A stretch of DNA of 64,000 nt from Pandoraea iniqua (GTDB lineage: Bacteria; Pseudomonadota; Gammaproteobacteria; Burkholderiales; Burkholderiaceae): positions 62,001 to 126,000 of the forward strand of contig NZ_CABPSF010000002.1 of the NCBI RefSeq assembly GCF_902459685.1, read 5' to 3'. Both the position numbers and the translations under genes were made by a program. Shown piece after piece: positions 1 through 9,326 of the stretch. Below the pieces are notes generated by a model that was not told the DNA's origin, ran no database searches, and worked only from the letters and a program-made list of their open reading frames with translations. Every line of letters begins with the position of its first letter. The stretch's first letter is position 1.

Positions 1-140
1 CCCTCATGACAAGGCGTGCGCGCGTGTTTCGACATGCTCGTTTACGCGCAGTCCTAAGTTGGTGCAATGCGTGAAGCGCAGTCAAGAAATACAACATTCG
101 CGCATGCCGTTTGTGTATCGAGAGGGCGACGCAAATTTAA

Positions 141-1331
<1,191 letters not shown>

Positions 1332-1423
1332 TGGCTTGATGGGCGGACGGCTTGATGACTGGCCGTGCTATAAGGTTCTCGCACCCCGGTGGCACCTGTC
1401 GGGGGCATAACCGCCCGTTATGG

Positions 1424-1447
1424 ATGATCTGACGAAAGATCATTTCG
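1424..1447. promoter_or_regulatory. Nested palindromes upstream of aromatic-acid transporter
   Basis: Two overlapping inverted repeats sit 124 bp upstream of the MFS gene: ATGATCT (1424-1430) with AGATCAT (1437-1443), and CGAAA (1433-1437) with TTTCG (1443-1447). The second has the 15-bp size of many IclR-family operators. This is an inferred operator; no binding protein is known from the window. Confidence 0.35.
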
Positions 1448-1570
1448 AGAGGCGGGTGAAACACGTACAGTAGCGGCAGAAATCGGGACCCCCCGCGGCC
1501 CCTCAGAGGGACGTAACCCGGTTTCAGAACGACGACATACGGAGCGGCAAAGCTCCGAGGAGACAGCTTC

Positions 1571-2953
1571 ATGACCCAGCCGCGCACGGTGGATGTGCCC
1601 GCCTATATCAACGCACAACGGTTTTCCGGCTTTCAGTGGCTGGTGTTGATCTTGTGTTTCTTCATCGTCGCCATCGACGGTTTCGACACTGCCGCCATTG
1701 GCTACATCGCACCTGCCCTTGTGCAGGAATGGCATATCGATAAGGGCTCGCTCGGTCCGGTGCTTTCGGCGGCGCTGTTCGGTCTGGCCGGCGGTGCCAT
1801 CTTTGCCGGCCCGCTCGCCGACCGCGTCGGCCGCAAGACGATGCTCGTGCTGTCGGTCGTGTTCTTTGGCGTGGCCAGTCTGGCGACCGCCTTCGCACAG
1901 GATCTGACGACGCTGACGGTGTTGCGCTTTCTCACCGGGCTCGGCCTTGGCGCGGCCATGCCGAATGCCGTGACGCTGATTTCGGAGTTCGCCCCTGAAG
2001 CGCGCCGCGCCGTGATCGTCAACACGATGTTCTGTGGGTTTCCGCTGGGCGCGTCGGTCGGCGGCTTTGTCGCGTCGTGGCTGATTCCGACGTTCGGCTG
2101 GCACAGCGTGCTGGTGCTTGGCGGCGTGTTGCCGCTGTTGCTGTCGGTGCTGCTGATTTTCCTGCTGCCCGAATCGGTCAAGTATCTCGTCGTGCATCAG
2201 AAGCCGGTCGAGCGCGTGCGCCGCATTCTGTCGCGCATTGCCGGGGAGTCGATGGATGACGTGACGACGTTTACCGTCAACGAAGCCGCGCCGAAGCGTG
2301 CAGGTTCGCCCATCGGCGTGGTGCTGTCGAAGCAGTACGGTTTCGGCTCGGTGATGCTGTGGCTGACCTACTTCATGGGGCTTGTGATTTTCTACCTGCT
2401 CACGAGCTGGATGCCGATTCTGTTCAAGGATGCCGGCTTCACCGTGCAGCGCGCCGCACTGATTACCGCACTGTTCCCGTTGGGTGGCGGTGTCGGCACG
2501 ATTCTGTCGGGCTGGCTGATGGACAAGTTCAATGCGCAGAAAGTCGTGGCGATCGGCTATGCGTTGACCGCCGTACTGGTCTACGCCGTGGGGCAGGCGA
2601 TGGGCGACATCGGCATGCTCGTCACGCTGATCTTCCTCGCAGGCACGGCGATGAACGGTGCACAGTCGTCGATGCCGTCGCTCGCGGCGATGTTCTACCC
2701 GACGCACGGCCGTGCCACCGGCGTGGCGTGGATGCTCGGGATCGGCCGCTTCGGCGGCATTGCGGGTGCGCTGCTGGGCGCGGAATTGATGCGCCGCCAC
2801 CTCGGCTTCTCGGCAACGTTCTCGCTGCTGGCGATTCCGGCGGTGATTGCGACGATTGCTCTGCTCGCCAAGAACGCGTGGGAGCGTGCGCGTGGCGATC
2901 AACTGTCGTCCGACGACGCCGCACAGGCGCGCAAGTCGGCGGCAATGCACTGA
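1571..2953 (+). CDS. pcaK: MFS aromatic acid:H+ symporter, PcaK-like
   Basis: A 460-aa major facilitator protein with about 12 membrane helices, probably importing 4-hydroxybenzoate or protocatechuate with protons. TM1 contains the IDGFD motif typical of the aromatic acid:H+ symporter (AAHS) family. The loop between TM2 and TM3 carries the MFS signature GPLADRVGRK (near residues 78-87), and a charged central loop follows LLPESVKYLV. The start ATG at 1571 follows GGAGACAG. Its position just after pobA suggests that 4-hydroxybenzoate uptake and hydroxylation work together, although the 239-bp gap with palindromes suggests its own promoter. A strong terminator follows. Substrate assignment is inferred from family and context; the MFS fold is secure. 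Confidence 0.82.
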   Translation: MTQPRTVDVPAYINAQRFSGFQWLVLILCFFIVAIDGFDTAAIGYIAPALVQEWHIDKGSLGPVLSAALFGLAGGAIFAGPLADRVGRKTMLVLSVVFFGVASLATAFAQDLTTLTVLRFLTGLGLGAAMPNAVTLISEFAPEARRAVIVNTMFCGFPLGASVGGFVASWLIPTFGWHSVLVLGGVLPLLLSVLLIFLLPESVKYLVVHQKPVERVRRILSRIAGESMDDVTTFTVNEAAPKRAGSPIGVVLSKQYGFGSVMLWLTYFMGLVIFYLLTSWMPILFKDAGFTVQRAALITALFPLGGGVGTILSGWLMDKFNAQKVVAIGYALTAVLVYAVGQAMGDIGMLVTLIFLAGTAMNGAQSSMPSLAAMFYPTHGRATGVAWMLGIGRFGGIAGALLGAELMRRHLGFSATFSLLAIPAVIATIALLAKNAWERARGDQLSSDDAAQARKSAAMH

Positions 2954-2982
2954 CCACCGATTGACCGTAGTAGCAGTGTTGA

Positions 2983-3009
2983 CGCGGCGCCTTGTGCGCC
3001 GCGTTTTTT
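2983..3009 (+). terminator. Rho-independent terminator after MFS gene
   Basis: Perfect 8-bp stem CGCGGCGC (2983-2990) and GCGCCGCG (2996-3003) with a 5-nt loop, followed by six T residues (3004-3009). It ends the aromatic-acid transporter transcript 30 bp after the stop codon. Confidence 0.9.
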
Positions 3010-3039
3010 ATTCGCGGCGGAATGGTGCAGCCGTACCGT

Positions 3040-3870
3040 TCAGCCCTTCGCGAGCTTGTCGATCATCGCCATCGCGGCAGCCGGGTTGCGCTCCTTGAAG
3101 CCGCTGATGACATAGAGGAAGACGTCGCGGCTTTTCGCCTTAGGGGGCCGGCCGGCCACGGTGTCGAGATCGCTGGGTACGGCCCCGCTCGCGAAGACCT
3201 TGGCGCGCTCGATCCACGTCGTCATTGCCTTGGGCGCGTAACCGAGCTTGTACTTCTCCTCGGTGCCCATGAGCCGGGCGTAGACGAACGGCGCGGTGAC
3301 ATCGGTGATGCACGGGAATTTCGCATCCCCCGCGAGCACGATGGCCATCTTGTACTTGCGTGCCAATTTGATGAATGCGGGCACGGCAAAACTCTCGTGC
3401 CGCACTTCGAGCGCATGGCGGATCGCATGCCCTCCGGCGGACGTCGGCAGCAGGCTCAGAAAGTGTTCAAAGTCGTCGGCATCGAACGCTTTGGTCGGTG
3501 CGAACTGCCAGTTCACCGGGCCGAGCTTCTTGCCGAGTTCGAGCACGCCGCTATCGAAGAACCGTTGCACCGAGTCGCCGGCTTCCGCGAGCACGCGGCG
3601 GTGTGTGGCATAGCGCGACGCCTTCACCGAAAACACAAAATCGTCCGGCGTTTCGTCGTGCCAGTTGCGAAACGTCGCGGGCTTTTGCGAGCCGTAGAAC
3701 GTGCTGTTGATTTCGATAGAAGTGAGGTGCTGGCTGGCGTATTCGAGTTCGCGGCGTTTGGGCCACTTCTCGGGATAGAACGTGCCTTGCCACGGGGCGA
3801 AATTCCAGCCGCCGACGCCCACGCGAATGGGGTGTCCAGCGGAGGTGCCATGCGATTTCGAAGCTGCCAT
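3040..3870 (-). CDS. DUF72 domain protein (YecE-like)
   Basis: A 276-aa protein of the DUF72/YecE family, which adopts a TIM-barrel-like fold and has no firmly known function. The N-terminal IRVGVGGWNFAPW and the segment SIEINSTFYG are hallmarks of the family. Later come FSVKASRYATH and the conserved ALEVRHESF region. The length fits the family (about 250-300 aa). It stands alone: its end converges with the MFS gene across a terminator, and the ClC gene on its other side ends 110 bp upstream. No signal peptide or membrane segment is seen, so it should be cytoplasmic. Confidence 0.85.
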   Translation of the reverse strand: MAASKSHGTSAGHPIRVGVGGWNFAPWQGTFYPEKWPKRRELEYASQHLTSIEINSTFYGSQKPATFRNWHDETPDDFVFSVKASRYATHRRVLAEAGDSVQRFFDSGVLELGKKLGPVNWQFAPTKAFDADDFEHFLSLLPTSAGGHAIRHALEVRHESFAVPAFIKLARKYKMAIVLAGDAKFPCITDVTAPFVYARLMGTEEKYKLGYAPKAMTTWIERAKVFASGAVPSDLDTVAGRPPKAKSRDVFLYVISGFKERNPAAAMAMIDKLAKG

Positions 3871-3980
3871 CAGAAGGGGGCGCGCGATGCGCGTTCGGGT
3901 GACGGAGACCTCGATGGTGATTCACCCGCGCCGCGCGCGTCAACGGGGGTGACGTGGGCAGTGCGGGTATTGCGGTGATA

Positions 3981-5765
3981 TCAGTTGTGTCGGCGTCCGA
4001 GATGAAGCATGCGCTCGCGGACCTGCTCTTCGGCACGCCAGTGCTCGGCGGGTTTGACCAGATCGCTGCGGCTGATGATGCCGATGAGACGTCGCGAGAC
4101 GGCATCGGCGACAACCGGCAAACGCTCGAGACCATGCGCCGCAAAGCGTGCCGAGAGGATGCGTCCGGTCTCGCCCGGCAGCGCCACCAGCGGCGGATTT
4201 ACACCATACAACTGCCCCAGCGTTTGCAACCCGGCCGTTTGTGCCCGCGTGAGCGCCTGACGGTCCACCATGCCCAGCACGGCGTGCGCCGCATCCGTCA
4301 CGGGATAAGCCCGATGACGTTGCCCCGCGCCGAACGCTTGCGTGGCAGCCGCGTCGATTGTCATATCCGCCGACAGGGCAACCGGCTCGCGTGTCATCAA
4401 TTCCCCGACGTGTAGCCGCTCCAGCGGATCGACACCATACTCGCGATGAATATGCCGTCCGCGCCGCGCGATCTTCTCCGTCATGATCGAGCGCGGCATG
4501 ATCCAGATCGTCACGCCGTACGCGACGCCGCAGGTGAGGAGCAGCGGCAGCAGCGCGTTGACATCGTGTGTCAGACCGAGGGCAAAGACGATGGCGGTGA
4601 GCGGCGCACCCAGCACACCGGCCAGCGTGGCCGCCATGCAGATGAGCGCCCAGAGCGACACGTCGCCTCCCGGCAGCACCGGGGCGAGCAGCGTGCCGAG
4701 CCCTGCACCGATCATCAGCAGCGGGGCAAGCACACCGCCCGACGTGCACGACCCCAGCGCAATCGCCCAGATGATCGCCTTGACCAGCAATAGCGCGAGC
4801 GCGGCGTGCATGGTGAAGTGACCCGCGAGCAAGTCGGCGATGACGTCGTAACCCACACCGAGCGCGCGCGGCTGCAAATAGCCACCGATACCGACCGCGA
4901 GGCCGCCAATGGCCGGCCACCACATCCAGTGCACCGGCAGCTTGTGAAACGCATCCTCGATCGCGTAGAGCGCGCGCGACATGCCTGCGGACAGCACACC
5001 GGCACACACCCCCGCGATTACACACGAAACCAAGGCGATGGGCACGACGGGCGGCGTCGTCATCGGGAACAGCGGTCCGGCTTCAAGCATCAGCGGCCGT
5101 GCAAAACCGGCGACGGCACACGCCACGATGACGGGCAACAGGCTGCGCGGGCGCCATTCGAACAACAGCAACTCCACCGCGAGCAGTACGGCGGCGACCG
5201 GCGTTCCGAAGACGGCGGTCATACCGGCAGCCGCGCCGGCGACCAGCAGTGTCTTGCGCTCGGCGGCGCTCAGGTGAAAGGCCTGCGCGATCAGCGAGCC
5301 GATGGCACCACCGGTCATGATGATCGGCCCTTCGGCTCCGAACGGTCCGCCGCTGCCGATCACGATGCCGGAGGACAGTGGCTTGAGTACTGCCACGCGC
5401 GGCGACATCTTGCTCTTGCCGAAGAGAATCGCCTCGATGGCTTCCGGAATCCCGTGGCCGCGGATCTTGTCGCTGCCGAAGCGCGCCATCGCGCCGACGA
5501 TCAACCCGCCGATGACGGGCAATGCGATGACGGCGAGGCCCAGCGTGTTGTGCGCGGGCGAGGTCGGCGCGAACGACAGCGTCTGATAGAAGAACAGGTT
5601 GGTGAAGCCCTGAATCAGGTGCAGCAGCAACCACGCGGCAGGGACACCGCAAAAGCCGATGAACGCGGCCAGCAGGATGAGTCGCGACAGCCCGGGCGTG
5701 CGCGCAAAGTCGCGCGCATGGGCTGGCGGGGCCATCGGTGAATTCGTATCGGTAGCAGATGACAT
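3981..5765 (-). CDS. ClC-family chloride channel with C-terminal CBS pair
   Basis: A 594-aa ClC-type channel or Cl-/H+ antiporter in the inner membrane. The membrane domain (about residues 20-435) shows GSGGPFGAEGP, which combines the GSG(I)P selectivity filter with the GxEGP segment bearing the gating glutamate, and TSGGVLAPLL, the counterpart of the GxFxP helix-N motif. The C-terminal 130 residues contain two CBS repeats (starting VGELMTREPVAL and near LERLPVVADA), which commonly bind adenine nucleotides. I chose the ATG at 5765; a longer frame opens at 5864 but overlaps the marR gene and has an Arg/Pro-rich artefact-like N-terminus. The marR gene ends 14 bp upstream, so the two are probably one operon. 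Confidence 0.88.
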   Translation of the reverse strand: MSSATDTNSPMAPPAHARDFARTPGLSRLILLAAFIGFCGVPAAWLLLHLIQGFTNLFFYQTLSFAPTSPAHNTLGLAVIALPVIGGLIVGAMARFGSDKIRGHGIPEAIEAILFGKSKMSPRVAVLKPLSSGIVIGSGGPFGAEGPIIMTGGAIGSLIAQAFHLSAAERKTLLVAGAAAGMTAVFGTPVAAVLLAVELLLFEWRPRSLLPVIVACAVAGFARPLMLEAGPLFPMTTPPVVPIALVSCVIAGVCAGVLSAGMSRALYAIEDAFHKLPVHWMWWPAIGGLAVGIGGYLQPRALGVGYDVIADLLAGHFTMHAALALLLVKAIIWAIALGSCTSGGVLAPLLMIGAGLGTLLAPVLPGGDVSLWALICMAATLAGVLGAPLTAIVFALGLTHDVNALLPLLLTCGVAYGVTIWIMPRSIMTEKIARRGRHIHREYGVDPLERLHVGELMTREPVALSADMTIDAAATQAFGAGQRHRAYPVTDAAHAVLGMVDRQALTRAQTAGLQTLGQLYGVNPPLVALPGETGRILSARFAAHGLERLPVVADAVSRRLIGIISRSDLVKPAEHWRAEEQVRERMLHLGRRHN

Positions 5766-5779
5766 GGGGGGGCCGTTGC

Positions 5780-6232
5780 CTACAGGTGAACGCCACGAAT
5801 GTGGAAGATGTCGGCGAAGGTGGTCAGCTCGTTGCGGTGTTGGGCCGCGAGCTTGGCGAGACACGCGTCACCGGCGGGGGAGAGGTGCACTTCCACCACG
5901 CGCCGGTCGCTCTCGTTTTGCCGGCGCGTGACGAGCCCGGCCTTCTCGCAGCGCGCCACCAGCGCGACCACGCTGTGATGGACGGCTTGCAGTCGCTCCG
6001 CTAATTCACTAATCGACGCCCACTCACGTCCCGGTATACCTTTCACGTGCAGCAGCAACAGATACTGCTGCGGCGTGATGCCGCCCTCGCGCGCCGCGGT
6101 CTCGCTGAAGTTCAGGAACCGGCGCAGGCGATAGCGAAATTCCGAGAGGGCTTCGAAGTCGCTCTTGTTCAGCGCATCGGCCGTGATAGGCGCGGCAGGG
6201 GCGGTCGCATCGTGAGAAGTGTCGCGGGACAT
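5780..6232 (-). CDS. MarR-family transcriptional regulator
   Basis: A 150-aa winged-helix regulator of the MarR family. The core includes LRRFLNFSE, GITPQQYLLLLHV, and the recognition-helix and wing region VHHSVVALVARCEKAGLVTRRQNESDRRVVEVHLS, the typical DRR wing of MarR proteins. It likely binds DNA as a dimer and responds to a small ligand, perhaps an aromatic acid or other anion. Its stop codon lies 14 bp before the ClC start, so it probably controls its own operon with the channel. A 35-bp near-palindrome 49 bp upstream of the start is the obvious operator candidate. The ribosome-binding site is weak. Confidence 0.9.
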   Translation of the reverse strand: MSRDTSHDATAPAAPITADALNKSDFEALSEFRYRLRRFLNFSETAAREGGITPQQYLLLLHVKGIPGREWASISELAERLQAVHHSVVALVARCEKAGLVTRRQNESDRRVVEVHLSPAGDACLAKLAAQHRNELTTFADIFHIRGVHL

Positions 6233-6280
6233 GTTCCGGAAAGGTCCAAAGGAATGCGTTATCAGGCGTACACCCGAAAG

Positions 6281-6315
6281 CCAGAAAATATATCACAACA
6301 CGATATAAATTCTGG
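6281..6315. promoter_or_regulatory. 35-bp palindromic operator upstream of marR
   Basis: Two 14-nt arms (6281-6294 and 6302-6315) flank a 7-nt centre ACAACAC. The arms match at 12 of 14 positions; outer halves are CCAGAA/TTCTGG and inner halves TATATC/GATATA. AT-rich inner arms could also hold the -10 element for marR on the minus strand. Size and symmetry fit a MarR dimer site. Operator function is inferred. Confidence 0.6.
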
Positions 6316-6473
6316 CCTTAGGGATAGCCGGGGATGACAAAAGGGGGGCTGCGCGTGCAGAATCGCGAAAAAACGAGACTCAGTAGTGACTGGAACTCGA
6401 TCCCCGCCGAGACGTCGCCATGCGCTGGTGACGAGCGTCGTCCGAGCGGGCCGACCTCTGACAGGGAGGAGAC

Positions 6474-6716
6474 ATGGCTTCCACGGTCCGACGCCATTGG
6501 CGTACGGGTACGTTGTTGTTGCTTTCGGTGGCGTTGGGCTCGACGATCGCCGCTTATCACTACGCCACAGGCTTCGAGCTGGGTGGCGGTGTTTTCCAGC
6601 AGATCGGCTTCGGACGCGCTGACGCGGCACCTGCGCCAGTCGCACAGACACGCGCGCCGCCGGCTGCCTGCGAAGGCAGCGGTTGCCGTCCCGGTGTGAA
6701 GACGACGTCGCACTGA
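6474..6716 (+). CDS. Small single-membrane-segment protein, unknown function
   Basis: An 80-aa open reading frame with a strong GGGAGGAGAC ribosome-binding site before the ATG. The N-terminus has basic residues (VRRHWR) followed by a hydrophobic stretch at about residues 13-27 (TLLLLSVALGSTIAA), so it is either membrane-anchored or exported. The rest is Ala/Pro-rich with two cysteines (CEGSGC) near the C-terminus. It is followed by a good terminator, which supports a real single-gene transcript. I do not recognise a family and infer no function. Confidence 0.6.
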   Translation: MASTVRRHWRTGTLLLLSVALGSTIAAYHYATGFELGGGVFQQIGFGRADAAPAPVAQTRAPPAACEGSGCRPGVKTTSH

Positions 6717-6796
6717 ACCTTCAGCATTACAGGGAACGAACTACGGCAGACGATGAAGCGATGCCCGCACGCGCTCGCGCTCGTGCAGGCATCCGG

Positions 6797-6827
6797 GCCG
6801 CACCCCGTTGCAGGGCGCGGCTTTTTT
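6797..6827 (+). terminator. Terminator after small membrane-protein gene
   Basis: Stem GCCGC (6797-6801) with GCGGC (6817-6821), extended inward by CCCC/GGG pairing with one bulge, then TTTTTT at 6822-6827. It separates the 80-aa gene from the convergent porin gene. Confidence 0.8.
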
Positions 6828-6847
6828 CGTTTATTGCGTTGCTTCGA

Positions 6848-8071
6848 TCAGAACGTGTGACGCACGCCGATGGTCATGGCGCTCTGCGTGGCATCGCGTC
6901 CCGGTGCGCCGCCGGTGATGCCCGGGTTGTACATGTTCCACGCACGCAGATTGGCGAAGTACGAGTAGATGTCGGTGCGCTTGGACAGGAAGTAGTCCAC
7001 CCCGACGTTGAACTGGAGCAGACGGCCAGTATCCGGCGCGCCAACGAACGTGTAACGCGAATGCAGCACGGCGCCGACCAACTCGAGGTTCGGCAGCACC
7101 CAGTAGTTCACGCCCACGTCGAACACGTTGGTCGCGCTGTTGTTCGAGCCTGCGGCGGCAAATGCACCGGTGCTCGCCGCGCTGGTGAACGTGGTGGCGA
7201 ACGGTGCCGACGTGCCGCTGAAGCGTGCGAGCGGTTGCAGCGTGCGCGACCACGAGGCGTAGACGCGCGCCTTGTCCCACTTGTAGCTCGTGCCCACCAT
7301 CCACGTGCGGATGCACACATCCCCCGAATTGCCGTAAGCCGGATCGCAGCCGGCACCTGAGCTGGCGCCCACGTCGCTCGACGTGTTGGTGGCGGCCGTC
7401 CCGGTGCCCAGACGCGACTGCCAGTAACCGAAGCCGATGCCGAAGCCGCCGTACTTGTAGTTGGCGCCGAAGCCGAGCGACTGGCCCGTCGACATCGAGC
7501 CGGGCGTGCCGCCGAAGCCGTAGGTCGCGTTGGCGGTCAGGCCGTTGAAGTCGGGCGAGTCGTAGCGAATCGAGTTGTTCGAACGGTTGCCGCCGACCCG
7601 GTCGAGGTTGTTGTCGTGCACGCCGTTGATGAAGACGCCGAAGTTGTAGACGCTCGAATACCACGTGGCGATTTCATCGATGTAATCCTTGCGGCGGCCC
7701 AACTGCACCGTACCGTAGGGGCTCGACAGGCCGACGACCGACGTGCGGCCGAGCGGCAGCCCGCCCTGACCCGCCGTGCCGTTGGCCACCGAGAAGCCGC
7801 CTTCGAGGATGAACAAGGCCTTCAGGCCGCCGCCCAGATCCTCGGTCCCCTTCATGCCCCAGCGCGACTGCTGGAGATCGCCGCTATCCACGCTGAACCG
7901 GTTGCCTGTGGTTGTGCCGCTCGGGCCTGCCACCTTGCTGACGTAAGTCACCCCGCTGTCGATCAAGCCGTAGAGCGTGACGTTCGATTGCGCGGCTGCC
8001 GATGCGCTGATTGCGGCCGTGCCCAAGCCCAGAAACGCCATACGTGCGACTGACCATGCCTTGTGATTCAT
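6848..8071 (-). CDS. Gram-negative porin (OmpC-like)
   Basis: A 407-aa outer-membrane porin of the betaproteobacterial type. A signal peptide of about 26 residues ends in SASAAAQ, and the mature protein begins [13 protein letters not shown]. The sequence has alternating beta-strand character, the KGTEDLGGGLKALF segment common to the family, and a C-terminal phenylalanine (VRHTF) needed for barrel assembly. The start follows a GGAGGGGGG site. It is divergent from the formylglutamate amidohydrolase-like gene, and both promoters carry the same palindrome, so it may be co-regulated with that enzyme and provide its substrate entry. Substrate is unknown. Confidence 0.92.
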   Translation of the reverse strand: MNHKAWSVARMAFLGLGTAAISASAAAQSNVTLYGLIDSGVTYVSKVAGPSGTTTGNRFSVDSGDLQQSRWGMKGTEDLGGGLKALFILEGGFSVANGTAGQGGLPLGRTSVVGLSSPYGTVQLGRRKDYIDEIATWYSSVYNFGVFINGVHDNNLDRVGGNRSNNSIRYDSPDFNGLTANATYGFGGTPGSMSTGQSLGFGANYKYGGFGIGFGYWQSRLGTGTAATNTSSDVGASSGAGCDPAYGNSGDVCIRTWMVGTSYKWDKARVYASWSRTLQPLARFSGTSAPFATTFTSAASTGAFAAAGSNNSATNVFDVGVNYWVLPNLELVGAVLHSRYTFVGAPDTGRLLQFNVGVDYFLSKRTDIYSYFANLRAWNMYNPGITGGAPGRDATQSAMTIGVRHTF

Positions 8072-8109
8072 ATCCCCCCTCCGGGTGTTTTTGAGTAATT
8101 GATTCGAAT

Positions 8110-8126
8110 GTTTTAATGATTAAAAC
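8110..8126. promoter_or_regulatory. 17-bp perfect palindrome in porin promoter
   Basis: GTTTTAAT (8110-8117) and ATTAAAAC (8119-8126) flank a single central G, 39 bp upstream of the porin start. A near-copy lies at 8359-8375 before the divergent hydrolase. It is the likely site of a regulator, with the nearby IclR protein as first candidate. Confidence 0.55.
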
Positions 8127-8222
8127 GATGTTTTGAAAATTATCGTTTCGAGGGTATGAAGTCGTCAACGGGGGAGAAAAAATTAACGGCCTGACGATCA
8201 TGTCAGTGCGCCGGCTGCATCA

Positions 8223-8237
8223 TTTCAATCACTGAAA
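8223..8237. promoter_or_regulatory. TTTCA-N5-TGAAA palindrome between divergent promoters
   Basis: TTTCA (8223-8227) and TGAAA (8233-8237) with a 5-nt spacer, inside the 379-bp gap between the porin and the hydrolase. The 15-bp format is the one many IclR regulators bind. The rest of the gap is AT-rich (8080-8180 and 8330-8385) and holds no convincing reading frame. Confidence 0.4.
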
Positions 8238-8358
8238 CATCCAATCTACGGGCATGTTGGGCGGGGCCTCGGTGCGCGATGGCATCGATGGCCGGACAAA
8301 AAGGATATCGAGGGTGCTTGACCGGCCAAATTTTTTGAGGCTTAATTTTTAATACGTT

Positions 8359-8375
8359 GTTTTAATAAATAAAAC
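8359..8375. promoter_or_regulatory. Second copy of the 17-bp palindrome, hydrolase promoter
   Basis: GTTTTAAT (8359-8366) and AATAAAAC (8368-8375) around a central A; 7 of 8 arm positions pair. It lies 75 bp before the chosen start of the hydrolase gene and repeats the element at 8110-8126. Confidence 0.5.
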
Positions 8376-8450
8376 AAAACCATTTTGAAGCGGTTGAGGC
8401 AGGCGATTTCTGGCCGCGAAGTGGTGAACAGAACGTTGGAAAAAATTTCG

Positions 8451-9326
8451 ATGGTGACGCAAGAAAACAACACGGCGTGCTTCGTGATGCGCGCTCAGGG
8501 CGAGTCGTTGCCGATCGTGTTCGACTCGCCGCACAGCGGCATCGAGATGCCGGCCGACTTCGGCACGATTGCGCCGCACGAAGCGTTGCTCTCGGGATGG
8601 GACGCCTTCGTCGATGAACTGTGGGCCTGCGTACCGCGTCATGGCGGCACGCTGATCGGCGCGACGTTTCCGCGCACGTACATCGATGCGAATCGCGCGG
8701 CGACCGATATCGACGCCGACATGCTAGATGCGCCGTGGCCGGGCGCCATTGCGCCGGAGAAGTACTCGGCGCGCGGTATGGGCCTGCTGCGCCGCTATGC
8801 GCTGCCGGGCATGCCGATGTACGACCGCAAGCTGACGGTGGCCGAGGTGCAGCATCGTCTCGACGCGTACTACCTGCCGTACCGCCGTGCCCTCACCGAC
8901 GCTGCGGATGCTGCGGTCGCGCAGCACGGCGCGTTGTGGCACGTGGACTGTCATTCGATGAAGTCGCGCGGCAATGCGATGAATGTGGATGAAGGGGCGC
9001 AGCGCCCGGATATGGTCGTGAGCGACCGGCTCGGCACGACCGCCGACCCGGCATTCACGGCGTGGGTGGCGGAGGCATTGCGCGGGCTCGGCTATCGCGT
9101 GCTGGTGAACACGCCGTATCAGGGCGGTGACCTGCTCACGGCGGTGAGCGATCCGGCGAAGCGCCGCTCCAGCGTGCAGATCGAGATCAACCGGGCGCTT
9201 TACATGGACGAGGCGCGCTTTGTGAAGCACGCCGGATTTGATACGCTCGGGCGCAATCTGGAAACGTTCACTGCTGCGCTGGCCCATTGGGTGCGAGCGC
9301 AGCTAAGCCCGAAGGAAATCTCATGA
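8451..9326 (+). CDS. N-formylglutamate amidohydrolase family enzyme
   Basis: A 291-aa hydrolase of the N-formylglutamate amidohydrolase (FGase) family, which cleaves N-formyl-L-glutamate to glutamate and formate in histidine breakdown. Family motifs are FDSPHSGIEMP near the N-terminus, IDANRAATDID, and HVDCHSM in the middle; the histidine and acidic residues are expected metal ligands. The frame is open back to a TTG at 8385, but the ATG at 8451 gives the usual N-terminus. The IclR gene starts inside its stop codon (ATGA), so the two are translationally coupled. No other hut gene is nearby, so the natural substrate may be another N-acyl amino acid; a carrier and a porin flank the pair. Confidence 0.8.
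   Translation: MVTQENNTACFVMRAQGESLPIVFDSPHSGIEMPADFGTIAPHEALLSGWDAFVDELWACVPRHGGTLIGATFPRTYIDANRAATDIDADMLDAPWPGAIAPEKYSARGMGLLRRYALPGMPMYDRKLTVAEVQHRLDAYYLPYRRALTDAADAAVAQHGALWHVDCHSMKSRGNAMNVDEGAQRPDMVVSDRLGTTADPAFTAWVAEALRGLGYRVLVNTPYQGGDLLTAVSDPAKRRSSVQIEINRALYMDEARFVKHAGFDTLGRNLETFTAALAHWVRAQLSPKEIS

Noticed and set aside
5766-5864. A 33-residue N-terminal extension of the ClC channel
   Set aside because: It overlaps the 3' part of marR and is Arg/Pro/His-rich without channel similarity; ATG 5765 gives a normal start.
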